A stretch of 64,000 bases of DNA from Pyrus communis. Taxonomy: Eukaryota > Streptophyta > Magnoliopsida > Rosales > Rosaceae. The notes beneath the pieces are model-generated. The model was given only the letters and a program-made list of their open reading frames with translations. It had not been told where the DNA came from and made no database searches. The stretch is from the NCBI RefSeq assembly GCF_963583255.1, contig NC_084806.1:17774317-17838316 (forward strand), read 5' to 3'. The position numbers were made by a program, and so were the translations under genes. Positions 43,624-54,334 of the stretch are shown piece after piece (positions within the stretch are counted from its first letter, which is position 1; each line of letters opens with the position of its first letter).

Positions 43624-45048
43624 ATGGTAGGAAATTCAGAAACCACAACAAATGAAACCCCCTATGTACAAGGATTTGGACCGGAGAGCGGAGATGAGGA
43701 CATAGCCCCACCGCCACTTTGCACAGGAGCTCACGACGTGGCAGCTGCTACAACAGGCCCAGGTTAGGAGGCCTAGCCCATTGCAACAACCCTAGCTGTC
43801 ATCCAGTGAGCCCAGGCGTGGGGGAACCTAGCAGAGTTGGCCTAACTAGGAAGAGTAGCCCACGGGTAGGCGGCCCAAGCCCAACTCGCTACCAGCCGAG
43901 CCTAGTCCACTGTCAGGTGAACCCAAGCTAGCGAAGAGTCAACGTCGGCCTAGTATGCAGCGCAAGCCCAAGGTTATCCCTTACATGCACGAGCCCGTCG
44001 CTTCTCTGCGCACGCTCTGACCACCCAGCCAGGTTGGTCCGCCCTGTGACCTATTCCAACGACCTAGCCTGCTGCTCAATCCAGTCCGAGGCCACCTCTA
44101 GAGATCCAGATTTTGACCATTGGTCCTGCAAGTGACCCAAGGTTATTTTCTCCCCACTTTTTTGTAGGAATGCCCACTATGGGCTCAAACTTTGTACTTG
44201 TAATCCACTACACTTCCACCACACATGGAGATGCCCATTATCCAGACTCTTCCAATCCAAATGGCGAGCACCACCTGACCCAGCAGCTCACTAATTTGAC
44301 AAGTGACCTCCCGCAGCAGACCACCTTGGTGAACCAGCTCCTTAAGCGCATCGAGACGCAGTGCGCCCCAGACGAGGTGTCCCAAAGCAGAATAAGGGTG
44401 GAAGAATATGACTCATTCCAGCGACGTTTTGGCAAAGAGCTGTTTAGCTTGCCACGAACCGTGCGTTTGGGTAGTGTGCACTATCGTTTGGGCTCTCGGG
44501 AAAACATCTTCTTTCACTTTAGTACGTTGTGAAGCGTTCATTCTTGACTTGGTTCTCGAATCAGTGTGCATTTGAGGTTGAACACACACTTCGATGAGCA
44601 TTCGGAGCATTCCAGACGAAGCGTTCACATGAGGCTAGGCCCACAAATAGATTATCCTGTGAGGCACTGGAGTAGGCAACCACACAACAGACCGAGAAAA
44701 GCACGAGAACAGTCCAACTCCAGTTTCATTGGTAACTGCTGCCAAGCGCAACGGCGAGCAACACAAAATGAACCATATGTACCACGACAGAGGCACAGAC
44801 GAGCAGGACATGCCAAAAGGCAACGTAGACCAGCATGTCAACACTGAGGGCTGCCTCTGGCTCCGCTGTCCCAGCAGGTGTAAATCTAGGAGAAAGTACA
44901 ATAGCTCGTAGCAGAACAGCTGCGTGGATTCCAACACATTGAGATTGCCGACGATATCCCTAGTAGAAACGTGGCCAACATGAGCAGGTCATAGTTTACA
45001 GATGAGATCGAGCAGACAGAGCCATTACAAAAGTTTAGCCTGCCACAT
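43624..45048 (+). pseudogene. Tat gag, N-terminal part (left of the Athila insertion)
   Basis: The ATG at 43624 starts MVGNSETTTNETPYVQGFG. A GC-rich Pro/Ala stretch full of stops follows (43740-44110). Gag-like words then return: DLPQQTTLVNQLLKRIE, an EEYDSFQRRFG block, and the repeat pair SVHLRLNTHF and SVHMRLGPQ typical of Tat gag. The last part reads DEIEQTEPLQKFSLPH and is cut by the Athila LTR at 45049. The next codons (FTLFKGDEDL) are found right after the insertion at 56172. Frameshifts occur between blocks. The protein is not makeable. Confidence 0.7.
45044..45048 (+). repeat. Target-site duplication of Athila, left copy (CACAT)
   Basis: CACAT precedes the left LTR and CACAT (56167-56171) follows the right one. 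Removing the element and one copy rejoins CTGCCACAT with TTCACCTTG in frame. Confidence 0.95.
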
Positions 45049-46880
45049 TGATAGGAGCATATTTATGCTACTTAGTTATGTTGTTTCCTTGCATTTAGTT
45101 AGCTAATTACTACTTATTATAGTGTTTTAAGCTATTTTCGTGTGTTTGTAGGGCTTAATGACAAAGTTGGCAAGAAAAGGCAATTTTGAGCCTTTTAGAG
45201 CAGTTTTGGGCATGGAATGGATAGCTTGCATATGGAGCATGGTAGATGGATGAATTTGGAGTCAAACGAGGCTAGGAACATGCAACAAATCTCGAGAAAC
45301 AAGTTTAAGACAAAGAAGATAAGGAAAGAGCAAGAAACATGAAACATTATCCAAACAACCTTACCTTATCCTTATCCTACTTTGGTGCCACACCCCCTAG
45401 CCCTTGTTCTTCTAGAAATCTGCCATAATTCCCTTTCTAGAAGACCCTATCTATCCCTAAATACATGCCACACCCTTTATCCCTTCTAGAAGTCCTAATT
45501 TCTGCCATAAAACACATTGTTTCTAGAACCCCTACAAAGATGGCGCCTCTCCCCCTTCTAGAAGTCCTAAAATTTGCAATCCTTTCCTCCTAGGATTGTG
45601 CAATCCTTTTCCCTTCAAATTTTGGTGCACCCTAGTCCTTCTCCCACCTGATTTCTACCAAACCCTAGACCTAATTCTGATTTCCTAGGGTTTGTCGTGC
45701 ACTATATATACATATTTTTAAGTTGTGCCACAACTCACCACCCTCTACCACAATTTCACACCACACCATCCACCACACCTAGAGTCGTGCTTGCCATTCA
45801 AAACGTTGGATTGTTGGAGCGTTTCTAGGTGTATTCTATTCTTTGTTTTCAATGTTTAAATTTAATTATCTTTGTTTTGCGAACATGAGGAACTAAATTC
45901 ATTTTAGTTAGAGGTGAATTCAAAGCCATGAACATATATGTGATATGAATTGATTTCATCCAATTATTGTTTCATAAATCGTGAATGCAATTTGCTTAAC
46001 TGCTTGATTGATAGCTTATTCTTGTATGTTGAGTAAGGAGGCCTACTTAGTTTGCATGCATGAATTTGATGCTAGAATATTAAGGAGTTTCATGTAATAG
46101 TTATTCACTTATATTCACAAGTAGTGGAAGTCGCTAGTCATGATTGTGTTAAGTGAATCCTTGGCAGGAGTCTCATGCGTTTCATAGTGATGAATGCCTT
46201 GTCAATGCTTATGATTTTCATAGAACTTAATGACTTTTGATATGTATCACTATCATGCATTTCATATAGGGAACTTGAGAAAGATAATTTGGTCGTAATG
46301 CGTATTCATTCAATTCAATGAAATAAGGAAAATTTGATGGTTGGTTGTGCGATGCAATTAACTTAGGGCATTGTCATTCATGGTTTAAAGGAATAACAAC
46401 TTGAAATCGATTTGTATGCATGTGTGTCATGTGTGGAGAAGGACCCTCTAGCTAGCCATTCACCCATATTTCACCCAATTTCGTCCAAATTGTTTAGAAT
46501 CTTTAAATTTGTTTGTTTTTACTTTAATTTCGTCCAAATCAATCTCCCCTTTAATTAAGTATGTTAGATTAGTTAGAAATGTGTTCAAATCTATTCAATT
46601 TAGTGTTTTAAGTCTTACTAGTCTAAAATTCATCCAAATAACTTCTTAGAGTCTGTTTTGAGTCAATTTAACTTAGTTTGTGTGTTTTGAGTCGATTTAG
46701 CTTGGTTTGAGTTGTTAGAGTCTAGTTTTCTGTTTTTGAGTCTGGTTTAGTGTTTTAGAGTTTAATTTGAGTAGATTGGCATCCCTTCTAATCCCCGGTC
46801 TAGAATGATCCCTACTTGCATATATACTACAATTGTCAACAATAAGGTTTAATTTGTGTGTGAAGTTAATTTTCACATGA
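45049..46880 (+). repeat. 5' LTR of Athila
   Basis: It starts TGATAGGAGCATATTTATGC. The end reads CACATGA here and CACATCA in the right copy, so the original end was CA. A TATATATA box lies at 45703-45710. The copy contains no coding frame. Confidence 0.95.
45703..45710 (+). promoter_or_regulatory. TATA box in the Athila 5' LTR
   Basis: TATATATA sits about 650 bp into the LTR, preceded by a C/T-rich region. The same box is kept in the right LTR near 54989. It marks the likely U3/R boundary about 30 bases downstream. Confidence 0.6.
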
Positions 46881-46885
46881 AATTT

Positions 46886-46904
46886 TGGTGCCGTTGTCGG
46901 GGAT
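46886..46904 (+). promoter_or_regulatory. Primer-binding site of Athila (tRNA-Asp type)
   Basis: TGGTGCCGTTGTCGGGGAT lies five bases after the LTR end. It matches the complement of the tRNA-Asp 3' end (TGGCGCCGTTGCCGGGGAT) at 17 of 19 positions. This primer is the hallmark of Athila elements. Confidence 0.9.
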
Positions 46905-47023
46905 TAGCAAAAGTGCTAATCCCTCTTTGTTTATTGCCGTGTGCCTTTTCTTTTCTGTCCATGTGTTTTTATTTTGTTTTCTGATTTTATCTTGTTTGTT
47001 TGCCTTGTTATAGGTACTAGTTT

Positions 47024-47815
47024 ATGACTCATAGTTCACAACCTGTTCGTGAGAATATATTGGAGTTTGACGATGATTTTGAACGAACGTTGAGAAGAAA
47101 GAGGAGGCATCCAGAACCTAGTCCACCTAGTTCTGAGGCCTAATTTGAAGAAGAAGAAATGGAAGAGGAAGAACAAGCCATGGTTGCAGATAATCAAACA
47201 ATCAAGGAGCTTTTAGCCTCGGGGTTAGACAATGCCGTGCCTTTATGCATTCAATACCCTAGGGCGGCTTAAGGCAAGACCGATGAGTTCAAATTGAAGT
47301 CAAGCTTGTTGCATCACATTCCTAAATACCATGGGCTGTCCATGGAAGACCCAAACAAGCATCTTAAGGAGTTTGAAGTGGTATGTTTGAGCATGACACC
47401 CATCAATGTCGATGGGAACATTTTGAAGATGAAAGCCTTTCCATTATCTCTTTTGGAAAAGGCTAAAGATTAGCTATATGAATTGGCACCTGGAACCGTC
47501 ACTTCTTGGGAAAGCATGAAGAGAGCGTTCTTAGAGAAGTTTTTCCCAACTTCGAGAGTCGTTTTCTTGAGGAAGAGAATCAGTGGCATTCAACAAAACC
47601 AAGGGGAGTATTTTCCATTGTACTATGAGCGTTTCAAGACTCTAGTTGCATCATGCCCCCAACATCAAATGAAGGAAGAACTTATAATTCAATATTTCTA
47701 CAAGGGAATCTTTCCAATTGAGAGACAAATACTAGATGCCTCGGCGGGGGGGGGGGGGGGGGGGGGGGTGCCTTGGTTGACAAAACACCAGTGGCTGCCA
47801 AGGTCTTAATTGTAA
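47024..47815 (+). pseudogene. Athila gag, capsid part, three stops
   Basis: The ATG at 47024 opens a single unshifted frame interrupted only by TAA at 47141, TAA at 47270 and TAG at 47471. The first sits before FEEEEMEEEE, the second before GKTDEF, and the third replaces the Trp of the KDWLYELAPG motif. The capsid continues with TVTSWESMKRAFLEKFFPTS, ISGIQQNQGEYFPLYYERFK and LIIQYFYKGI, all conserved Athila gag blocks. Near its end the expected Ala-Ser-Gly-Gly codons run into a 23-base G tract (47746-47768) that shifts the frame. It is the original gag start, being the first ATG after the leader. Confidence 0.9.
47746..47768 (+). repeat. Poly-G tract of 23 in Athila gag
   Basis: After GCCTCGGC the sequence is 23 consecutive G and then TGCCTTGGTTGACAAAACACC. 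Related gag genes have a short Gly-Gly codon pair here before the LVDKTP block, so the tract is an expansion, or an assembly artefact. Confidence 0.9.
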
Positions 47816-48960
47816 ACGGAACCTTGAATGCACAATAATATGAAGGTGTTGGACAAAGAGATCCCCCATGGCAGCAACAAAAACTGAATGAGGTAAGTGT
47901 AATTTCTGAAATTCAAACTCAATTGACTAATCTCATTGTTCTTGTGTCACAGGTTGTCGATGGATCCAAAGTACAAGGTGCGGCCATATGTGAAGTGTGC
48001 TCCATGCAAGGACATCTCAATGATCAATGTCTTCAATTGATAGAGAATGGAGGATGGGAAATCGCCAATGCCATAAGTTATCAAGGCCAAAATTAGCAAA
48101 GCAATGATCCAACTCAAATACATACAATCCGGGTTGGAGAGATCATCCAAACTTCAAGTGGAGGGAGCCTTAACAACCTCAGCAACAATGAGGATATAGA
48201 CAGCCACCTCCTGGGCTCTATCAAAGGCCATACGTACCACCATAACTTCCACCTCAATCTACCCAACCAAATTCAGGTTCGTCTTTGGACAATGATAAAA
48301 TGCTTCAAATACTAACTTCTTTAACTCAGGGATTACAAAATCAAGCCAAAGGGATGGGCGAAGTGAATAAGCAAATTAGGCAGATGGCGGAGTTCATGGG
48401 ACAGTTTCGAGAATAAGGCAAACTACCTAGCTCAACCATTGTCAATCCAAAATGAGGTTTTGAAACTGCTAAAGCTATCACCTTGAGAAGTGGCAAGGAA
48501 GTTGGAACTAACCCCAAACCAATCAAAGAAAGTCGAAAAGAGGACGAAAAGCTGCTGCTCGAAGAGGATAAAGTGGACAAAGCCACGGCAAGGGTGGAAC
48601 AAACTTTGCCACAGCCCCCTAGTGCACCTAAACTGTCCCACACCACCAAGGTAAGTCCAAATTCAAATTTTTCTAGTTCTATTCCACTAAATGTGCCCTT
48701 TCTTAGCAGGTTTAGGCAATCAAAGAAAGAAGAGAATGAGAAAAACATTTTGGAAACCTTCAGGAAAGTTCAAGTCAGTATCTCGCTCCTTGATGCAATC
48801 AAGCAAGTTCTTAAGTATGCCAAATTCTTGAAAAAGCTTTGCACAACAAGGAAGAGGATTTCGAGAAGTGGTCCAGGTAAGTGAGAATGTCTTTGCGGTG
48901 TTACAAAGGAAACTACTACCTAAATGCAAAGATCCGGGTAGTTTTACAATTTTTGTGTTA
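47816..48960 (+). pseudogene. Athila gag C-terminus with zinc knuckle, and spacer to protease
   Basis: Beyond the G tract the frame returns as TPVAAKVLIVNG and later QTQLTNLIVLVSQV. A CCHC knuckle CEVCSMQGHLNDQC (C-x2-C-x4-H-x4-C) lies at 47989-48030 and would bind the element RNA. The acidic and Pro-rich spacer (48483-48884, with PKPIKESRKEDEKLLLEED and FLSRFRQSKKEENEK) leads to protease. The antisense frame at 48341-48748 is a mirror of this part. Confidence 0.8.
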
Positions 48961-49880
48961 TTGGTAATACTAAGTTTGAACATGCTATGTTAGACTTAGC
49001 AGCTTCAATTAATGTCATGCCTTACTCAATTTATGCATCTATGAACTTAGGAGACTTAAAAACGATGGTATGATTATTCAATTGGCCGATCGTTCTAATG
49101 CATATCCAAAAGGAGTTTTGGAAGATGTTTTGGTGCAGGTTAACAATTTCATCTTTCTAGTGGACTTTTATATGCTTGACATGGAAGATTCAGCCCACTC
49201 TACCCCATTGCTGATCCTCCTCAGGAGACCTTTCATGAAAACAGCCCGCACCAAGATACATGTGTTCAAGGGGACATTAACAATGGAATTTGATGGGGGA
49301 AGTTATTGATTTCAATCTTTCTAAAACTATAAAATATCCTAAAGATGATCATTTTTGTTTTTCTATTAATATATTTGATTCATTGGTGCATGACTATCTT
49401 GACTCCTTGGAGAGAGATCCCCTTGAAACGACCATTACAAAAGGAATGAGACTCAAAAACCAAGGGACAGGAAATGATCAAACCCACGGCATGAATAAAG
49501 AGGTCCTTACCATGCCTACATGTGAAGATGAGGCTGAGATAGTTGCTGCCCTTGAGTCGTTGCCACAACACCTTGGTAAGCCTCCAAACGCAATCCCAAT
49601 TCTCGTTTCTACTAACAAGTTGTTACCTTCAGTGATTCTGGCACCCATTCTTGAGCTTAAACCATTACCGGATCACTTGAAGTATGTCTATTTGGGAGAA
49701 AAAGAAACATTGCCCGTCATTGTCTCTTCAACACTCATGGCAATAGAGGAGGATAAATTGATTCAGGTGTCTAAAGAACACAAAACAGCCATAGGATGGA
49801 CCTTGGCTGACATTAAAGGTATTAATCCTACAACTTGCATGCATTGCATACTTCTAGAGGAGGGGGCTAAACCAACTTGA
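48961..49880 (+). pseudogene. Athila protease
   Basis: This aspartic protease would cut the Gag-Pol polyprotein. The active-site word reads DLAASIN (Asp codon 48993-48995) where the family has DLGASIN, so the Gly next to the catalytic Asp is changed to Ala. After a frame change near 49065 it continues IQLADRSNAYPKGVLEDVLV, then FYMLDMEDSAHSTPLLILL and RPFMKTARTKIHVFKGTLTM. A second frame change near 49295 leads to VIDFNLSKTIKYP, the spacer EEAEIVAALE-like part and the LPDHLKYVYLGEKETLPVIV block before RT. Confidence 0.85.
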
Positions 49881-50770
49881 GAGGCTCAACGCCGGCTCAA
49901 CCATCCAATGATGGAAGTTGTGAAAAAGGAGATTATCAAGCTTCTTGATTGTGGAGTGATTTATCCTATCTCGGATAGCCGTTGGGTTTCACCCGTTCAA
50001 GTTGTGCCAAAGAAATCCGAAGTGACTGTGGTGAAGAATACCAAGAATGAGCTTGTGCCAACCCGTATCCAAACAGGTTGGAGACTGTGCATTGACTATA
50101 GGAAGCTCAACACCACCACAAGGAAAGATCACTTCCCTTTGTTGTTTATTGATCAAATGCTTGAAAGGTTAGCCGGTCATTCCTTTTATTGTTTTCTTGA
50201 TGGTTATTCGAGATATAATCAAATTGTTATAGTTCCAGATGATCAAGAAAATACTACTTTTCCTTGTTCATTTGGTACTTTTGCTTATCGTCGAATGCCA
50301 TTTGGTTTATGTAATGCACCAGCCACCTTTCAAAGATGCATGGTAAGTATCTTTTCAGATTTTGTAGAGAAGATTATTGAAGTTTTCATGGATGATTTTA
50401 GCGTATTTGGTGATTCGTTTGATGATTGTTTAGATAATCTCACATTAATCTTGAAAAGATGCATTGAAACCAACCTTGTTTTAAAATGGGGAAAAATGTC
50501 ACTTTATGGTAAAACAAGGCATAGTTTTAGGTCATATTGTTTCGGCCAAGGGTATTGAAGTTGATAAATCAAAAATAGATCTTGTACGCTACTTACCCAC
50601 TCCTAATTCGGTTAGAGAGGTTCGTTCTTTTCTTGGCCATGCAGGATTCTATAGGCGATTCATCAAGGACTTTTCAAAGATTTCTAAGCCCTTTTGTTGT
50701 CTCCTTTAGAAAGATGTCCCATTTAAGTTCGACGAGGAATGTGAGAAGGCCTTCAAACACCTCACGGAGA
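49881..50770 (+). pseudogene. Athila reverse transcriptase
   Basis: The RT would copy element RNA into DNA. The frame from 49908 starts MMEVVKKEIIKLLDCGVIYP, then RWVSPVQVVPKKS, GWRLCIDYRKLN, FCFLDGYSRYNQI and MPFGLCNAPATFQRCM. The catalytic motif FMDD is at 50384-50395 (family Y/F-M-D-D). A surplus G in the GGGG run near 50487 shifts the frame; the next frame restores QGIVLGHIVSAKGIEVDKSK and FLGHAGFYRRFIKDFSKISK. A TAG at 50707-50709 replaces a Gln codon. Confidence 0.9.
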
Positions 50771-51150
50771 TGCTCACTTCGACCCCTATGATAGTTCCAC
50801 CAGATTGGAGTCTTCATTTTGAGCTTATGTGTGATGCCTCAGATTATGCATTAGGAGTTGTTTTAGGCCAAAGGAAGAACAAGCATCCGCATGTCATCTA
50901 TTATTCATCCCGGACCCTAAATAATGCTCAATTGAACTACTCCACAACGGAAAAAGAACTTCTTGCTGTTGTTTTTGCTTTAGATAAGTTTCATTCTTAT
51001 TTACTTGGTACTAAAGTTATAATCTACTCTGATCATGCAGTGTTGAAGTACTTACTTAGAAGAAGGAGGCCAAACCAAGGCTTATTCGTTGGATGCTTCT
51101 TCTTCAAGAGTTTGATATCGAAATCTAAGACAAGAAAGGAAGTGAAAACG
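50770..51150 (+). pseudogene. Athila RNase H
   Basis: It would remove the RNA strand during reverse transcription. The frame reads FELMCDASDYALGVVLGQRK (first catalytic Asp), YYSSRTLNNAQLNYSTTEKE (catalytic Glu), and VIIYSDHAVLKYLL (Asp). A deletion near 51058 moves the end (PRLIRWMLLLQEFDIE) into another frame, with a stop before the DKKG block. Confidence 0.88.
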
Positions 51151-52550
51151 TGGTGGCTGACCACTTGAGCCATTTGTTGCATGAAGAGGATACCGTGCCT
51201 ATCCCAGAGACATTCCCAGATAAGCAGCTGTTATCCATCGAGGTAAGTGTGCCATGGTATGCTGATTTAGTGAACTATTTGGCGTCTAAACAAGTTCCAA
51301 GCAACCTAAACAAGCATCGACGTGATAAACTTAAAAAAGATGCACGTTTTTATGTGTGGGATGACCCATATTTGTGGAAATATTGCCCTGATCAGATTCT
51401 ATGTAGGTGTGTGCATGAAACAGAGTTTAATTCAATTTTAACTTTCTGTCACACTTATGCATGTGGGGGTCATTTTGGCACTCAAAGAACAACACATAAA
51501 GTTTTAGAATGTGGATTTTATTGGCCTACTATATTTAAGGATGCTAGAACTTTTTGTGTGACTTGTGAACGTTGTCAAAGAACGGGCAATATAGGTGCAA
51601 AAGACCAAATGCGGCAACATCCCATCTTTTTTGTCGAAATTTTTGATGTTTGGGGTATTGATTTTATGGGTCATTTTCCTTCCTCTTATGGTTTTGTTTA
51701 TATTTTACTTGCGGTTGATTATGTTTCGAAATGGGTGGAAGCAAAAGCCACCCATACTAATGATTCCAAAGTGGTTGCAGAATTTGTGAAAACTAACATA
51801 TTTGCAAGATTTGGAATGCCAAGGGTTCTTATAAGTGATGGAGGTTCTCACTTTTGTAATCGGACCATAGAGGCGTTGCTCAAGAAGTATAATGTCACGC
51901 ATAAAGTTTCCACACCTTATCATCCTCAAACAAGTGGGCAAGCCGAGGTTTCTAATCGAGAAATCAAGCAGATTTTGGAGAAGACCACTGGGCCAACTCG
52001 GAAGGATTGGAGCTTGCGTTTGAATGATGCATTGTGGGCATATCGTTCCACCTACAAAACACCAATTGGAATGTCCTCATTTCGGCTTATTTATGGGAAA
52101 CCATGCCATCTTCCCATTGAATTGGAGCACAAAGCACATTGGGCTGTCAAGATGTTCCATATGGACATAGATGCCGCTGGAAATCATAGGAAGCTTCAAT
52201 TGAATGAGCTTGAGGAGATAAGGAATGAGGCTTATAAGACCACTTGCATTTACAAAGAGAAAACAAAGGCTTTCCATGACAAGATGATTCGTAGTAAGAC
52301 GTTCTCTATAGGGCAGAAAGTGTTACTTTTCAATTCTTGCCTTAGGTTGTTTCCAGGTAAGTTATGTTCTAAATGGATTGGTCCTTTTGTTATTACTAAT
52401 GTCTTTCCTTATGGTGCAGTCCAAATTCAAAGTTTGAAGATGGGACATGAATTAAAGTGAATGGACACCATTTGAAGCCCTATTACAAGAATTTCAAGGA
52501 GCATGCCATGACGGACATACCCCTCCATGCCGTGAGCCCTATTGAAGATT
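51150..52550 (+). pseudogene. Athila integrase, 436-codon open frame with a late frameshift
   Basis: Integrase joins element DNA to the host genome. The frame from about 51132 is open to 52460. It starts VADHLSHL (end of the RNase H linker). The HHCC zinc finger is HTYACGGH plus CVTCERC. The catalytic core has Asp in WGIDFMG (codon at 51660), Asp in ISDGGSHF (51837) and Glu in GQAEVSN (51945); 35 residues lie between the last two, a normal DD35E. The C-terminal part has FDKMI-type words and [20 protein letters not shown] 1-base loss near 52452 shifts the end (NGHHLKPYYKNF). The start shown is a convention; it is cleaved from a polyprotein. Confidence 0.92.
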
Positions 52551-54320
52551 AAAAAGAGGTATCGTCCGACTGGAAGACGTTAAAGAAAGCGCTTCTTGGG
52601 AGGCGACCCATGTGTTCAAACGAGGAAATGATGGAACTCTAGCTCCAACAACCAGATTTGCGTTCCTAAACCTTACTCTTTATTGCTTTTACTTTGCCAT
52701 GCTTGTCATGTTTGTTAGTTGTGTTATTTGTTTGTTTGTTTGCGAGTCTATGCTTAAAACATTGAGGACAATGTTTAGTTTAAGTGTTTGGGTGGTAGGG
52801 GGAGTAAACAAGCTGTTATTGAATGATTTTCGTGGGATTTTATCACCTATCACTTCTAAAGTTGTTACTCACTGTTTTGAAGTGTTTTTAGTGTGTTTTG
52901 AAGTGTTTTTGTGTCATATAACAGAAAATATGAAAATTTGAAAAAAATAATCGAAAAAGTGTGTTTCAAAAACCCAAAAAGAGTCATTTTTAGAGTCATT
53001 TTTGTTTTTATGTTTGTTTGTGTCTTAGGATACCTTCCAACACAATGATGAAGACTTGGTTTTTAATTGCATGACTGTTAAAGAAAGTTACAAATATGGA
53101 TGGAAGTTTGATATGCTCTTTGGTTCGTTTCATCACTATAGTTTCAAATACTAGAACTCATGTCCATTTTATTCGAAGCATGATATTGATTGCATAACAT
53201 ACAATAAGATGAAGTTGTTTAGTTAAACCAAAGCCAAAAAGCCTTACCCTATGCATATGTATTGTAGGTTTAACCCCTTTGAGCCTTAGTTAGCCTATTT
53301 TCTTTGTTAACTACATTATCCTTCCCTAGCCTAGAATAGGAATACCCATACCCTTGTTCTTAAAGGATAGTGAAGCATGACTTAGAGGGAATTCCTTTTG
53401 TTCTACAAATTGCAAAAAAACAAGTGTGGGAGAAGGGTTTTTTGTTTTGAAATCTATGAAGTTGTGTTTAGTGTGCCAAAAGAAAGAAAGGGCACGGGGA
53501 AAAAAAAAAGAAAAAAAAAAACGTGAAAAAGAAAGAAAGAAAAAAGAAGAAAAAGTTGAAGAAAAGAAAGAAAAAGAGTTGAAAATAAGTAAGAATGAAC
53601 TCACAAGTATTGGTTGTTGAAGAAAGGGTCCAAAAGTTTAAATTTGGCCCTAAGTATTGTGTGAAGTTTCCTTTCGTGTTTAAAGTTGATTTCTGCATTC
53701 AAAGGTGAATTCTAAGTGCTTACTTCGTTACTTTGCTTACTATTGCTTTAAGAACTTTTGTTTGTCCCTACCTTTCTTTGTTAGCCAATACCTTAGCCCC
53801 GTTACAACGCTTTGACTTCTATCTTGATTGTTATGTGTTTCAATATGTGGAGTTTAAAATTGGTATGAGCATATGGTATCCCTGGTTCTCGCGTCTAAGT
53901 AGTGGCATTCCATTCATGAGATCATATACATATACATGTTAATAATTCCAGAAATTGCCTTATTTGATTATACATATATGAGTGTGTTAGTCTACATATT
54001 TACATCAATCTTCTTACATATATCTAGTGTACGGAGTGTAGTTAGAAAATCAGTGTGAAAATAGAGTGTATCCGGTGAGGAATTGAGGGAATCCTCTAAG
54101 GCATGCTACTACATTTAAAATCATGTTTTAATTGATTAAATGGGGAGCTAGTGAGTGGTGACTATGGTTAAGTATGTGCTCAAGGGTAGAGATAACTAAA
54201 ATGTATGGGAGTAGTAATCTTTAATATGTCATGTTGCATTGGAAATCCCTAAGGCAATTGTTGGAAGGTCTATATTGTGTTTTGTTTTGTTTTGTTTTGC
54301 TTGAGGACTAGCAAAAGCTA
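52551..54320 (+). other. Athila 3' untranslated region, possible former env place
   Basis: Some Athila elements have an env-like ORF here. The only sizeable frame is 52612-52941, with one hydrophobic run (LYCFYFAMLVMFVSCVICLFV), too short and without other env features. ACATTGAGGACAATGT (52759-52774) can form a hairpin and is followed by TTTAAGTGTTTGGGTGG, a polypurine-tract-like word. A second such word, AAGTGTGGGAGAAGGG, is at 53421. A purine-rich tract lies at 53497-53585. Confidence 0.6.
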
Positions 54321-54334
54321 AGTGTGGGGGAATT
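54321..54334 (+). promoter_or_regulatory. Polypurine tract of Athila
   Basis: AGTGTGGGGGAATT directly precedes the right LTR. It is the primer site for plus-strand DNA synthesis. The form AAGTGTGGGGG is usual for the lineage. Confidence 0.8.

Noticed and set aside
44185..44937. Several minus-strand frames of 65-100 codons
   Set aside because: They are shadows of the Tat gag on the plus strand, where SVHLRL and RLGPQ repeats and the frame across the Athila joint give the true reading.
48341..48748. 135-codon frame on the minus strand inside Athila
   Set aside because: It mirrors the charged gag-protease spacer on the plus strand, which fits the gag-pol order.
52612..52941. Possible env-like gene after Athila integrase
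   Set aside because: It has one hydrophobic run, 109 codons only, and no second membrane segment or cleavage-site-like region; most of it is untranslated DNA.
53426..53620. Lys/Glu-rich open frame
   Set aside because: It is a low-complexity purine tract (GAAAAAG repeats) in the Athila 3' region.
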